64,000 nucleotides of DNA, from contig NZ_JAEPBH010000019.1 of NCBI RefSeq assembly GCF_016632365.1, positions 1 through 64,000 on the forward strand. The letters run 5' to 3'. Below the pieces are notes generated by a model. That model was not told the DNA's origin, made no database searches, and saw only the letters and a program-made list of their open reading frames with translations. This DNA is from Tenebrionibacter intestinalis (GTDB lineage: Bacteria; Pseudomonadota; Gammaproteobacteria; Enterobacterales; Enterobacteriaceae). Position 1 is the first letter of the stretch; every line of letters begins with the position of its first letter. Below, piece after piece: positions 47,142 through 54,458 of this stretch. A program made the position numbers and the translations under genes.

Positions 47142-48528
47142 ACAGAAGCTCCTTTTTAGCAATGAATTTACCGGGAATTTCCAACTGTTCTGTAATGAAC
47201 CTTTTCATTGCAGTTTGATCGGCTTCTGGCATGAGCCAGAACATAATGTTGGTATACCAGTACCAGCCAAGTTTAGTAAGATATAATTTTTCAGTATCCT
47301 CCGTGACAAGTTGATTTTCTTTCAGCTCGGAAATTTTTTCCTGTAACGCAAAAGGAATTTGTAACATACTCACTTTAGATTTTTCTATTTCACCATGATA
47401 GGGTAGCCGAAGTATCAATGGTTTCGTTTCATCCAGAATACCGGGATGCCGACTAATAGTTGACGGAACAGTATTTTTCTCGTGTACTGAGGTAATATAC
47501 TTCTGACGACTCGATGTATTAGTAATAACATGACCGCGTAGGGACGATACAGCATTAACGCCAAAACCATGCAAATCAAGATCGGCATATCCGTATATGT
47601 GCTCATGATATACGAAACTGTAATCCTGACTCACTACAGAGCTATCGACATTATCCGTTCTGACGTAACCATGACCGTTATGTGGCATAAAACCTTTACT
47701 TCGCATGTAAGCGTCAATCAGCATATTCATAGTGAATTTCCGGGTTGCGGATGCCACTGGCATTCCCTTATCCTGAATAGATTTATGCAGTTTTGACTGT
47801 GTCATGACATTATCAATAGGATAAATATCTATATTTGTAGTTTCGAGGGAAACTGCCTGCTCCAGATCCCTTATAATGTCTTCCTTATCCTGTCCGTTCA
47901 TCCCGTAAAGTATATCGAAAAGTACAGTGCTGAAATTACGATTGAGTATATCTGCGGCAAATTTTATATGATCAATTGTCGAGGTCAGATTGAACAGCTT
48001 ACGCCACACCGGATTGAACGTTTGTAACCCAAAACGGGGATGCGTTACTCCCATCTCCTTCATTACAGAAACTTTTTCTTCATTAAGGCTCTTTATTTCA
48101 ATTTCAAACGAAAACTCACAATCTGGTGAAACAGAAAAATATTTATGTATTGCTGAACCGATCTGAGCTATATTTTCTGGTGAGAGTAGCGAGGGGGTTC
48201 CTCCGCCGAAGAATATCGATCTCACCGGAACAGCATGATAATCATTAAATTCTGCCTTTATTTCTATTTCCCTGATTAATGCTCGGGTATACTGATCAAC
48301 AAGACCACTATCTCTATAGGCTCCTCGCGTAAAAGGGCAGAAGGTGCAAATGGTTTCACAGAATGGGATATGGAAATAAAGAGCTCTGGATGAAATTCTG
48401 GAGTTACTGTGACACAGTACATCAGACAGTTTTTCAGTTGACAGACTTTTCCCCTGATTAGGGAAGAAAAAGTTATACACCGGAAACTGGTAATCAAATT
48501 TGAATAAACCGTTGTCTTTGATGTTCAT
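47134..48528 (-). CDS. HemN-like radical SAM enzyme of the peptide operon
   Basis: 464 residues. The HIPFCETICTFC motif gives the CX3CX2C cluster ligands C57, C61 and C64, and FGGGTPSLLS (107-116) is the SAM-binding GGGTP. RFGLQTFN and a HemN-type C-terminal half (GFGVNAVSSLRGHVI...YITSVHEKN) follow. It is not the housekeeping HemN: the fourth Cys and HemN substrate residues differ and hemN itself is at 9.7 kb. HemN-like relatives include class C radical SAM methylases and cyclopropanases of natural-product pathways and the haem-opening ChuW/HutW. The start is 1 bp from the upstream gene's stop. Confidence 0.85.
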   Translation of the reverse strand: MNIKDNGLFKFDYQFPVYNFFFPNQGKSLSTEKLSDVLCHSNSRISSRALYFHIPFCETICTFCPFTRGAYRDSGLVDQYTRALIREIEIKAEFNDYHAVPVRSIFFGGGTPSLLSPENIAQIGSAIHKYFSVSPDCEFSFEIEIKSLNEEKVSVMKEMGVTHPRFGLQTFNPVWRKLFNLTSTIDHIKFAADILNRNFSTVLFDILYGMNGQDKEDIIRDLEQAVSLETTNIDIYPIDNVMTQSKLHKSIQDKGMPVASATRKFTMNMLIDAYMRSKGFMPHNGHGYVRTDNVDSSVVSQDYSFVYHEHIYGYADLDLHGFGVNAVSSLRGHVITNTSSRQKYITSVHEKNTVPSTISRHPGILDETKPLILRLPYHGEIEKSKVSMLQIPFALQEKISELKENQLVTEDTEKLYLTKLGWYWYTNIMFWLMPEADQTAMKRFITEQLEIPGKFIAKKELLYV

Positions 48529-48529
48529 C

Positions 48530-48931
48530 TCAGTTCACCTTTTCAGCCGTTACGCTAGCTCTATTAAACTGGGGAGCATTTATATGGCTGCCACGCTCAA
48601 TATAACGAACAACTAACTTGGTAACCGGACTAAGGCTGGCTTCGATTTCCCGTATGGCCGAAAAACATTTCTCTCCACAAGTATATAGATCTATGCTGAG
48701 ATAATTACTTTCAGGATAGGTATGGTAAGAAAGATGGGACTCGCTTAATAAAAAAATGCCAGTCACTCCCTCTCCTCCTGAAGCAAACTTGTGAGACAGG
48801 GATCCGATTACTTTAAACCTTGTTTTACTCAAAATTTTCTGAAAGTAAACCTGTAGGCGATGCTCGTTAATAAGAAAAGATTTATCATCTAAAACGATAT
48901 CCAGAATATAATGATGGCCCAAATTTTCCAT
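48530..48931 (-). CDS. S-adenosylmethionine decarboxylase-like pyruvoyl enzyme
   Basis: 133 residues, the size of the short bacterial/archaeal SpeH/SpeD class. The self-cleavage site SESH gives the pyruvoyl serine S65, with H70 in SYHTYPE and the proton-donor C85 in DLYTCGEKC all kept, so it should be an active proenzyme. RYIERGSH is also typical. It may make decarboxylated SAM for aminopropyl transfer; some SpeD relatives act on ornithine or arginine. No spermidine synthase adjoins it. GGGAGG lies before the ATG at 48931. Its place between the peptide and radical SAM genes argues for a tailoring role. Confidence 0.82.
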   Translation of the reverse strand: MENLGHHYILDIVLDDKSFLINEHRLQVYFQKILSKTRFKVIGSLSHKFASGGEGVTGIFLLSESHLSYHTYPESNYLSIDLYTCGEKCFSAIREIEASLSPVTKLVVRYIERGSHINAPQFNRASVTAEKVN

Positions 48932-48966
48932 TTACGCCTCCCGGGATTATGCGTTGCTTAACTGAG

Positions 48967-48989
48967 AAAGGGCAGTTTCACTGCCCTTT
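48967..48989 (-). terminator. Perfect hairpin between peptide gene and enzyme genes
   Basis: AAAGGGCAGT and ACTGCCCTTT form a 10-bp perfect stem with a 3-base loop, 8 bp after the peptide stop. There is no long T run, so it may act as a partial terminator or RNA-stability element that keeps peptide mRNA in excess of enzyme mRNA. Confidence 0.6.
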
Positions 48990-48997
48990 ACAGGCTA

Positions 48998-49072
48998 TTA
49001 CCAGGCTACGCTGTTAAAATCGTAGTTATCCACAGATGATTCAGTTGCGAACAGTTCAATTGCACTTTCCAT
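48998..49072 (-). CDS. Putative 24-residue RiPP precursor peptide
   Basis: A 24-codon frame on the operon strand, from ATG at 49072 with GAGGA seven bases upstream to TAA at 48998. It begins MESAIELFATESS and ends VDNYDFNSVAW. It is acidic (three Glu, two Asp; no Lys, Arg or Cys), with aromatic residues Tyr, Phe and Trp confined to the last nine positions. Acidic N-terminal part plus aromatic C-terminal core is the pattern of P450-crosslinked RiPPs. It is first in the operon and is followed by a hairpin and then the modifying enzymes. Core boundaries and modification are inference. Confidence 0.7.
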   Translation of the reverse strand: MESAIELFATESSVDNYDFNSVAW

Positions 49073-49452
49073 AATAAATCCTCATATTGATGAATATAAT
49101 GGGTTATATTTCAATTAAGATCTGTCTTGCAGGACATAAACACCTGCCGCTTTTTTTTATAGTAAAAATGAGGGACGTAGTTAAGTGTTATGTAAATTAT
49201 TTGTGATTATTTTCACAAATAATTTACATTTGAGCGATTGTTAATAGTAAACAGCTATCAAGCTAATTATTTAGCTGACCTATTATATGGTAAAAATAAT
49301 ATAAGTATTAGCTGGATAGTGGCAGCACTCCTTTCTGGCCCGTGCCGCATGGCTGGTATACGCCGCCGGGTAAAGACAGGGTACGTGTGCGTAAAATGGA
49401 GTGGGGCAGTGGCCGGAAGGCGTATATGTTCACCACGGAAAAAGGCTTTTAA
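49073..49452. other. AT-rich region upstream of the peptide gene
   Basis: This should hold the peptide operon promoter. TATAAC at the right distance lies 18 bp from CTGCAA on the minus strand, a weak promoter match. GCAGG...CCTGC forms a small inverted repeat near 49126. No gene is supported. Confidence 0.35.
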
Positions 49453-49614
49453 CTTTTCAGAACACTGCATGAAATGTGGAAAAACACGGTAAAAGGGTTG
49501 TCGGAATATAACTGTGAACGCCCGCATGAATCACTGAACAATATGACGCCGGAGGGATACCCGACAACGCCATTATCTGGCCGGGAACTCAAAAATGCAT
49601 GGAACTCAACGGGT
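49453..49614 (+). pseudogene. IS3-family transposase C-terminal fragment
   Basis: The frame reads YNCERPHESLNNMTPEGY and then LKNAWN, the hallmark C-terminus of IS3-family DDE transposases. An in-frame TAA precedes it at 49450, and the rest of the transposase and the terminal repeats are missing. It is a relic showing past IS activity at the microcin/peptide locus. Confidence 0.8.
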
Positions 49615-49663
49615 TTATTTACAACGGGTAAACCCGTGGTATTTCAGCTTGCGCAACGTAAAT

Positions 49664-49933
49664 TCAGCCTTTACTCCCATTCCATACTGGCCCCAAAGGA
49701 ACGGTGGGAATGGGGACGTGTACAGGCATTTGCGCGACTGCGCCCTGAACGACGGTTTGGGTTACGCCCGCCACTGCGCCAGCGGCCATACCAGGAAACC
49801 CTCCCGTAATGCCAAAGGCAGCGCCCCATCCTGCGTTAATCATCATTTGCCTGATTAAATCAGAATTGCGATCTGTGAGAGGATCGCCTGCGCCTCCGAC
49901 TGAAATCATTCCCTTGATGTTTAATTTTCTCAT
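49664..49933 (-). CDS. mcnN: Microcin N-like class IIa microcin precursor
   Basis: 89 residues. A double-glycine leader (MRKLNIKGMISVGG, cleaved after G14) is followed by a 75-residue mature peptide starting AGDPLTD. Segments NAGWGAAFG, GVTQTVVQGA, MPVHVPIPTVP and the C-terminus WNGSKG match microcin N (microcin 24) from E. coli as I recall it. It is Gly/Ala-rich and hydrophobic with no Cys, so it is unmodified and membrane-active. ATG overlaps the immunity gene stop (ATGA). The dedicated ABC exporter and membrane-fusion genes are not in the window. Confidence 0.88.
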   Translation of the reverse strand: MRKLNIKGMISVGGAGDPLTDRNSDLIRQMMINAGWGAAFGITGGFPGMAAGAVAGVTQTVVQGAVAQMPVHVPIPTVPLGPVWNGSKG

Positions 49934-50214
49934 GGCGAACTCTTGTAATAGAAAAAGTAAACGGCGAGATTTGCCAGCACGGCTAACAGCGAAGTGAGAA
50001 AGCAGAAAAGCACAAAATTATCGAAATATTGATAATTGATGTTAAGCGCGGTATTGCCAAATGGGTAGGCAAAACAAATGATGATTGATGTCATCAAAAT
50101 AACCAGTACGTGTTTTTTCTTCTTCAGGACTTTATTGCGCGCTTTTCGTAAAAAAAAACAGTACGCCATGACTGAGAAAAACAGAGGTGGAAAAGAGAAA
50201 TTAAAAAAATCCAT
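49930..50214 (-). CDS. mcnI: Microcin N-type immunity protein
   Basis: 94 residues, a small basic membrane protein with about three hydrophobic segments (FSFPPLFFSVMAYCFFL, HVLVILMTSIIICFAYPF, NFVLFCFLTSLLAVLANLAVYFFYY). The ATG at 50214 with GAGG five bases upstream is chosen over a longer frame. It precedes the microcin structural gene and overlaps it by 4 bp, the same immunity-then-structural order as in the microcin N operon. Confidence 0.8.
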   Translation of the reverse strand: MDFFNFSFPPLFFSVMAYCFFLRKARNKVLKKKKHVLVILMTSIIICFAYPFGNTALNINYQYFDNFVLFCFLTSLLAVLANLAVYFFYYKSSP

Positions 50215-50243
50215 AATGGCCTCATCATGGTGTTTATTTAAAT

Positions 50244-50262
50244 GTGAATGATAATTATTATC
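50244..50262. promoter_or_regulatory. Fur box upstream of the microcin operon
   Basis: GTGAATGATAATTATTATC matches 16 of 19 positions of the Fur consensus (GATAATGATAATCATTATC). It lies 30 bp before the immunity start, so iron-replete Fur would block transcription and production would rise in iron starvation. Confidence 0.75.
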
Positions 50263-50781
50263 TTTTGCTTGTCTGTGACCTGTAACACATTCCATAAAAT
50301 CAACAGGCTGCGATATGGATCGTCACGATACCGCTGGTTTGCGTGACCGAACGCCTTTTCAGGCCGCGCTTTTACAGACGTCAGGCATACCCGTCGTTGT
50401 AACCAACCCCTCTCCCCGGCGCGGGGAGGTGTTACTGTCTTTTTTAGTTAAAAAACAGGTTAATTTGGGCGTTTTGCGAAAATGGAGGCGGCCTTATATA
50501 TCACGCGGAGAAACACACCAGGCAGCCGCGAAAAGCGGTTACGTTTAGTCGGTTTCAGGCGCATAAAGCGGCGGCGTGCGGGTTTTGTCTGTGAGTTGCT
50601 TCGCATTGCGCCTTTACGCACTTGCGTTGCGCGCTCACCGTTGCTGGAGAAAATTGCGGCTGGCGTTATCGGGGGGATTTATCCACGTGGTTTCGGCTGA
50701 TAACCATAAAGGGAAAAACACGCTGTTTCCCACTTTACCGTTACTCTCAGCCTGCCTGGCGGCAGGCTGATTGTGTTTCGT
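50263..50781. other. Gap between the microcin operon and flgL
   Basis: No supported gene. Hairpins are CTCCCCG/CGGGGAG near 50412-50428, GGGAAA...TTTCCC near 50711-50731, and AGCCTGCC/GGCAGGCT at 50749-50768. The last is just beyond the flgL stop and is the best candidate for the end of the flg transcript, though it lacks a T run. Composition returns to the chromosomal norm here. Confidence 0.45.
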
Positions 50782-51705
50782 TTATCGCACCATGTTAAAC
50801 AGCGACATACTTTGCATGGACTGGAACACCATCATCGAGGCGCTCAGTGAGAACTGGGACATCTGTGAGGCGGCCACCATCGTAATCAACGTATCTGAAT
50901 CAGAGCCTACGGTCTGTTGCAGGCGGGTCTGAAGCGCAATATCCTGCGTATCGGCGCTGAAGCCCAGGGTTTCGAGCTGTTGCAGGTTGGTGCCCACTTC
51001 AGCCTGAACGCGGCCAAGGTTATCAATGCCTTTTTTAATGGAAACGTTCGTGCTGTCCAGTACGTCCTGAAGGGCTTTGCGATCTTCATCGCTTTCAACC
51101 GGCTTGCGCAGGGCTTCAATCGCCTTGTCAAGCTGCGCGAAAATATCATCGTCAGTGCCGCTCATGAAAACGTCGTCGCCGGTGTGGCCCACTTTCATTT
51201 CCGTGCTGTCAGCGACGTTCTGGGACATTGCAGTATCGCCGCCCTGATAGCTGCCGTCTTTATTGAACGGCTGGGTATCGGTTTTATAGCCGGAAAAAAT
51301 ATAGCGCCCGTTGCTGTCTTTGGTATTGGCAATATCCAGCATATTGTCACGAATGCCTTCAAGTTCGGTGGCCAGCGCTTCCCGGTCGGCGTCGGAATAG
51401 GCGCCGTTGCCGCCGGCGACGATTTTTTCCGCCAGATTTTTAGTCATCAGGTTGGAAAGGCTGCTCAGGGCGTTATCTTCCTGGCCCAGTTTGTCCTGTG
51501 CGAACATGCGCGCGGTGGCGTACTGGTCGGAGCGGGCGATGCTGTTTTGCAGCGCGATCGCCAGTGAGGCCGCAGCCGGGTCATCCGATGGCGTCAGCAG
51601 CGTTTTGCCTGCCGCCAGGCGGGTGTAGATATCGTTGCCTTTTATCATCGCATTCGACAGGCTATCGATATTGCTCTGATACATAAAGTGGGTGCTAAGA
51701 CGCAT
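50782..51705 (-). CDS. flgL: FlgL, hook-filament junction protein (HAP3)
   Basis: 307 residues. The conserved termini MRLSTHFMYQSNIDSLSNAMIKGNDIYTRLAAGK and LSASMMVFQSMQSMSLFNMVR form the coiled-coil D0/D1 region shared with flagellin. It joins the filament to FlgK. Located 52 bp after flgK, with which it is co-transcribed. Confidence 0.95.
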   Translation of the reverse strand: MRLSTHFMYQSNIDSLSNAMIKGNDIYTRLAAGKTLLTPSDDPAAASLAIALQNSIARSDQYATARMFAQDKLGQEDNALSSLSNLMTKNLAEKIVAGGNGAYSDADREALATELEGIRDNMLDIANTKDSNGRYIFSGYKTDTQPFNKDGSYQGGDTAMSQNVADSTEMKVGHTGDDVFMSGTDDDIFAQLDKAIEALRKPVESDEDRKALQDVLDSTNVSIKKGIDNLGRVQAEVGTNLQQLETLGFSADTQDIALQTRLQQTVGSDSDTLITMVAASQMSQFSLSASMMVFQSMQSMSLFNMVR

Positions 51706-51757
51706 AATTCATACTCCTGTAACGCCTGAAGGCCCGATATCTACCGGGCCGCCGGTA

Positions 51758-53404
51758 TTATCGAATGCTAAGGATGGTGTCGAAGATATTGACTGCGGTT
51801 TGCAGAACCTGTGCGTTCGCCTGGTAGTACTGCTGAAACATTTGCAGGTTTACGTACTCTTCATAGACATCAACGCCTGCGACGGACTGCTGCTGTGTTT
51901 GCACGGCCTTAACCACTTTCGCGCTGGTTTCCAGGTTGCTTTTCAGCGCGTTTACGGAGGAGCCGACGTCGCTGACCAGGCTTGCGTAGGATTCAGTCAG
52001 CGTGGCGTTGCCGATCAGGCGCTCGTCGCGAATGCCAATCAGCGCCTTAATATTTTCGTTATTGCTCTCATCGCTCGGATCGTCTGATTTAGACGCGGCA
52101 ATTTGGTCGCCGCTGGTGATAGCGACCTTCAGGCTGCCGGAGACGTTTTCTACCGGGTTTATGCGGAAGCTGTCGCCCGGCTGCGCAGCGCCGCCCGGCA
52201 TCATGGAAATACCGTCAAACTGCAGCTCGCCGTTGTCGCCAATGGTTGGCGTCACTTTGCTGCCGTCGGCGCGCGTTACTTCCCAGTCGCTCTGGCCCGG
52301 CCCTTTAAAGGTAAGGGTGTAGTCCTGCGCCTGCACATCTTTGATACTGGTGTACGTCACATCAAAAGAGCCGTCGCCCACGTTATTGCGGTTAGCCTGC
52401 GCGGTTGGGTTATTGAAGCTGAATAAATCTCCGCCGGTATCGCCTTTAAGATCGTGGCCTTCGCCGTTGACTTCGTTAAAGCGGTTCGCCATTTGCAGCG
52501 CAATCATATTCAACTGATTGCGCGCATCCACCAGGTCTTCGTTACGGAACTTAAACAGGCCGCCGAGATTGCCCCCCGTGAGTTTCTCTTCATCCAGGCG
52601 CAGGCTGTTGCCGGAAGCATCCACGTAAGAGACGATATTTTGCGACGGGTTTTCCGGCGAGGTGCTGGTTTGCAGCTTGTAGGAGCGCTCGCCGTTAACC
52701 AGCGGCAGGCCGTTGGCCATAGAGACAGAGACAACGCCAGTGCTGGTGTTCTCGTCCACGCGGATATCAACCTGCTCGCTTAGCTGGTTGAGCAGCACGT
52801 CGCGCTGGTCAAGCAGATCGGACGGTACGCCGCCGGTCTGAGCCTGAATTTTGGCGATTTCTTTGTTGATGTTCGCCAACTGTTCGGTGGCGTTGTTGAT
52901 ATCTTTAACGGACTGATCAATCAGCGTATTGGTGCTTTTTTCCAGCCCGGTCAGAGTGCTGTTATAGCTGTTGTACTGATAGGCCAGGGACTGCATATTA
53001 GAAAGCACTTCCTGACGTGCGGCGGAGCTGACCGGTTCGCTGCTGACCTTTTCCATTGCGCTGAAGATATTGTTCAGCGAAGCCGAGACGTTGGATGCGT
53101 CGTCGCCCAGCATATTGTCAATCTGGGTGAGTTGCGTATGGCGGCCATACAGTGACATAAAACTGGTGGTGGCGCTGCGCAACTGGTTGTTAATAAAACC
53201 ATCATAGGCGCGCTGAACGCCGTCTACCTGGGCGCCGTAGCCGAAAAAGCCGTGATTAGTGGTTTTACCGCCAGCCTGGCCCAGGACGATGCTCTGGCGG
53301 CTGTAGCCTACTGTGTACGCGTTGTTCAGGTTGTTGCCCACAACGTTCAGCGCCGCCTGGGCTGAACTCAGGCCGCTTTGGGCCAGATACATCAAATTAG
53401 ACAT
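51758..53404 (-). CDS. flgK: FlgK, hook-filament junction protein (HAP1)
   Basis: 548 residues. N-terminal LMYLAQSGLSSAQAALNVVGNNLNNAYTVGYSRQ carries the rod/hook-family signature and C-terminal EEYVNLQMFQQYYQANAQVLQTAVNIFDTILSIR the matching helix. It is the first junction protein on the hook tip. Confidence 0.95.
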   Translation of the reverse strand: MSNLMYLAQSGLSSAQAALNVVGNNLNNAYTVGYSRQSIVLGQAGGKTTNHGFFGYGAQVDGVQRAYDGFINNQLRSATTSFMSLYGRHTQLTQIDNMLGDDASNVSASLNNIFSAMEKVSSEPVSSAARQEVLSNMQSLAYQYNSYNSTLTGLEKSTNTLIDQSVKDINNATEQLANINKEIAKIQAQTGGVPSDLLDQRDVLLNQLSEQVDIRVDENTSTGVVSVSMANGLPLVNGERSYKLQTSTSPENPSQNIVSYVDASGNSLRLDEEKLTGGNLGGLFKFRNEDLVDARNQLNMIALQMANRFNEVNGEGHDLKGDTGGDLFSFNNPTAQANRNNVGDGSFDVTYTSIKDVQAQDYTLTFKGPGQSDWEVTRADGSKVTPTIGDNGELQFDGISMMPGGAAQPGDSFRINPVENVSGSLKVAITSGDQIAASKSDDPSDESNNENIKALIGIRDERLIGNATLTESYASLVSDVGSSVNALKSNLETSAKVVKAVQTQQQSVAGVDVYEEYVNLQMFQQYYQANAQVLQTAVNIFDTILSIR

Positions 53405-53467
53405 AGCTATTCTCGTTTTATCTTTTAAAGCCAGCGCAACCGCAGGCAGACAAATCTTCTGTCATTG

Positions 53468-53494
53468 TTATCGGCTGGCCCGGAAAAAACTTCT
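53468..53494 (-). promoter_or_regulatory. FliA (sigma-28) promoter of flgKL
   Basis: On the minus strand AGAAGTTT (six of eight), exactly 11 bp, then a perfect GCCGATAA, about 65 bp before flgK. Confidence 0.8.
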
Positions 53495-53504
53495 GTTTTT
53501 ATTT

Positions 53505-54458
53505 TTAGAAAATTGAACTCAAATCGGTCTGGTAGGCCTTCACGGCCTGGTTCAGGCTGCCTTTCACATTCTGAATAATCGAAATCAATTTTTGGGCGTA
53601 TTTGGGGTCGGTGGCGTAACCCGCAGCCTGCAGCGCTTTAGCCGCATGCTCTGGCGTTTGCGCGTCAACCACTTTTTGATAACGCGGGTTTTTCGTCAGC
53701 AGCGTGGCATAGTCAGAAAGCGCGTGCGCGTAGGAGTCATACACGCGAAATTTCGCCTTCACTTTCTGCGCGATGCCGTTTACGTACTCGGTAGTGGTGA
53801 TTTCAGTGGTGCGCCCTTTCCAGTTTCCTGTGGCCTTCACGCCGAACAGGTTATGGCTTGGGCCGCCGTCTTCGGTTCTGATTTCACGTTTGCCCCAGCC
53901 GGACTCCAGCGCCGCCTGCGCCATAATCAACTGTACAGGCAGGCCGCTTTTACGCGCAGCCTGCTGCGCTGGCGCAGACAGGCGCGAGATAAAGTTAGCG
54001 TTGTTCAGTACCGGGCCAGTCGGCCGCTCGGGCAGCGCCTCCTGCTCCAGAGACGGTATCGCGCGCCGCACCGCCTGGCGCAGCGCCTGTTGCGGCATGT
54101 TATTGATGGCTTCCTGGCTTAGCGTCAGCGGCGTTTCAGGCGTCGTACCGGCGCTTTGCGCCGGTACGGGGGCCGTTTCGCCGGCAAACTGTTTTACCAT
54201 GATATCCGCCAGCCCCAGGCCGCGTGCGGCGATCTCTTGCGAGATCTGCTGGTCATACATTGAGGTGAACATACGCGACTGGCTGCTGTCGAGCAGCCCA
54301 TCCTGCGGCGTGGCGTCGCGCATGCTTTTAAGCATCATCTGCACAAACAGCCCTTCCATCTGCCGGGCCGCCGCCTGTAGCGCGCCGCCGGTTGATGCGC
54401 GGGCCTCGCGTTTAAGCGCGGCCAGCGACTGGATATCAAACGCGGTTGTCCCTTTCAT
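53505..54458 (-). CDS. flgJ: FlgJ, rod-cap peptidoglycan hydrolase
   Basis: 317 residues. An N-terminal rod-capping domain (about 1-110; EIAARGLGLADIMVKQF) is followed by a glucosaminidase domain (about 155-310) with catalytic Glu in ALESGWGKREI and the conserved YDSYAHALSDYATLL. It cuts the wall so the rod can pass. The start overlaps the flgI stop (TAATG). Confidence 0.95.
   Translation of the reverse strand: MKGTTAFDIQSLAALKREARASTGGALQAAARQMEGLFVQMMLKSMRDATPQDGLLDSSQSRMFTSMYDQQISQEIAARGLGLADIMVKQFAGETAPVPAQSAGTTPETPLTLSQEAINNMPQQALRQAVRRAIPSLEQEALPERPTGPVLNNANFISRLSAPAQQAARKSGLPVQLIMAQAALESGWGKREIRTEDGGPSHNLFGVKATGNWKGRTTEITTTEYVNGIAQKVKAKFRVYDSYAHALSDYATLLTKNPRYQKVVDAQTPEHAAKALQAAGYATDPKYAQKLISIIQNVKGSLNQAVKAYQTDLSSIF

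Noticed and set aside
47134..48528. Second hemN for haem biosynthesis
   Set aside because: Although it is HemN-like, it is translationally linked to a P450 and an AdoMetDC-like gene, and a standard hemN exists at 9.7 kb.
48530..48931. Housekeeping speD/spermidine gene
   Set aside because: Enteric SpeD is about twice as long and lies next to speE; here the short form lies in a peptide operon with no speE.
48998..49072. Simple attenuation leader peptide for the decarboxylase
   Set aside because: It has no run of a regulatory amino acid codon and the following hairpin lacks an alternative antiterminator; its aromatic C-terminus and operon context fit a precursor better, though this is not proven.
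49238..49492. 84-codon plus-strand gene beside the peptide operon
   Set aside because: Only the overlapping frame from 49453 shows transposase homology; this frame has none.
50315..50770. Short plus-strand frames before flgL
   Set aside because: They overlap one another, are Arg-rich shadows of hairpin-containing DNA and have no ribosome sites.
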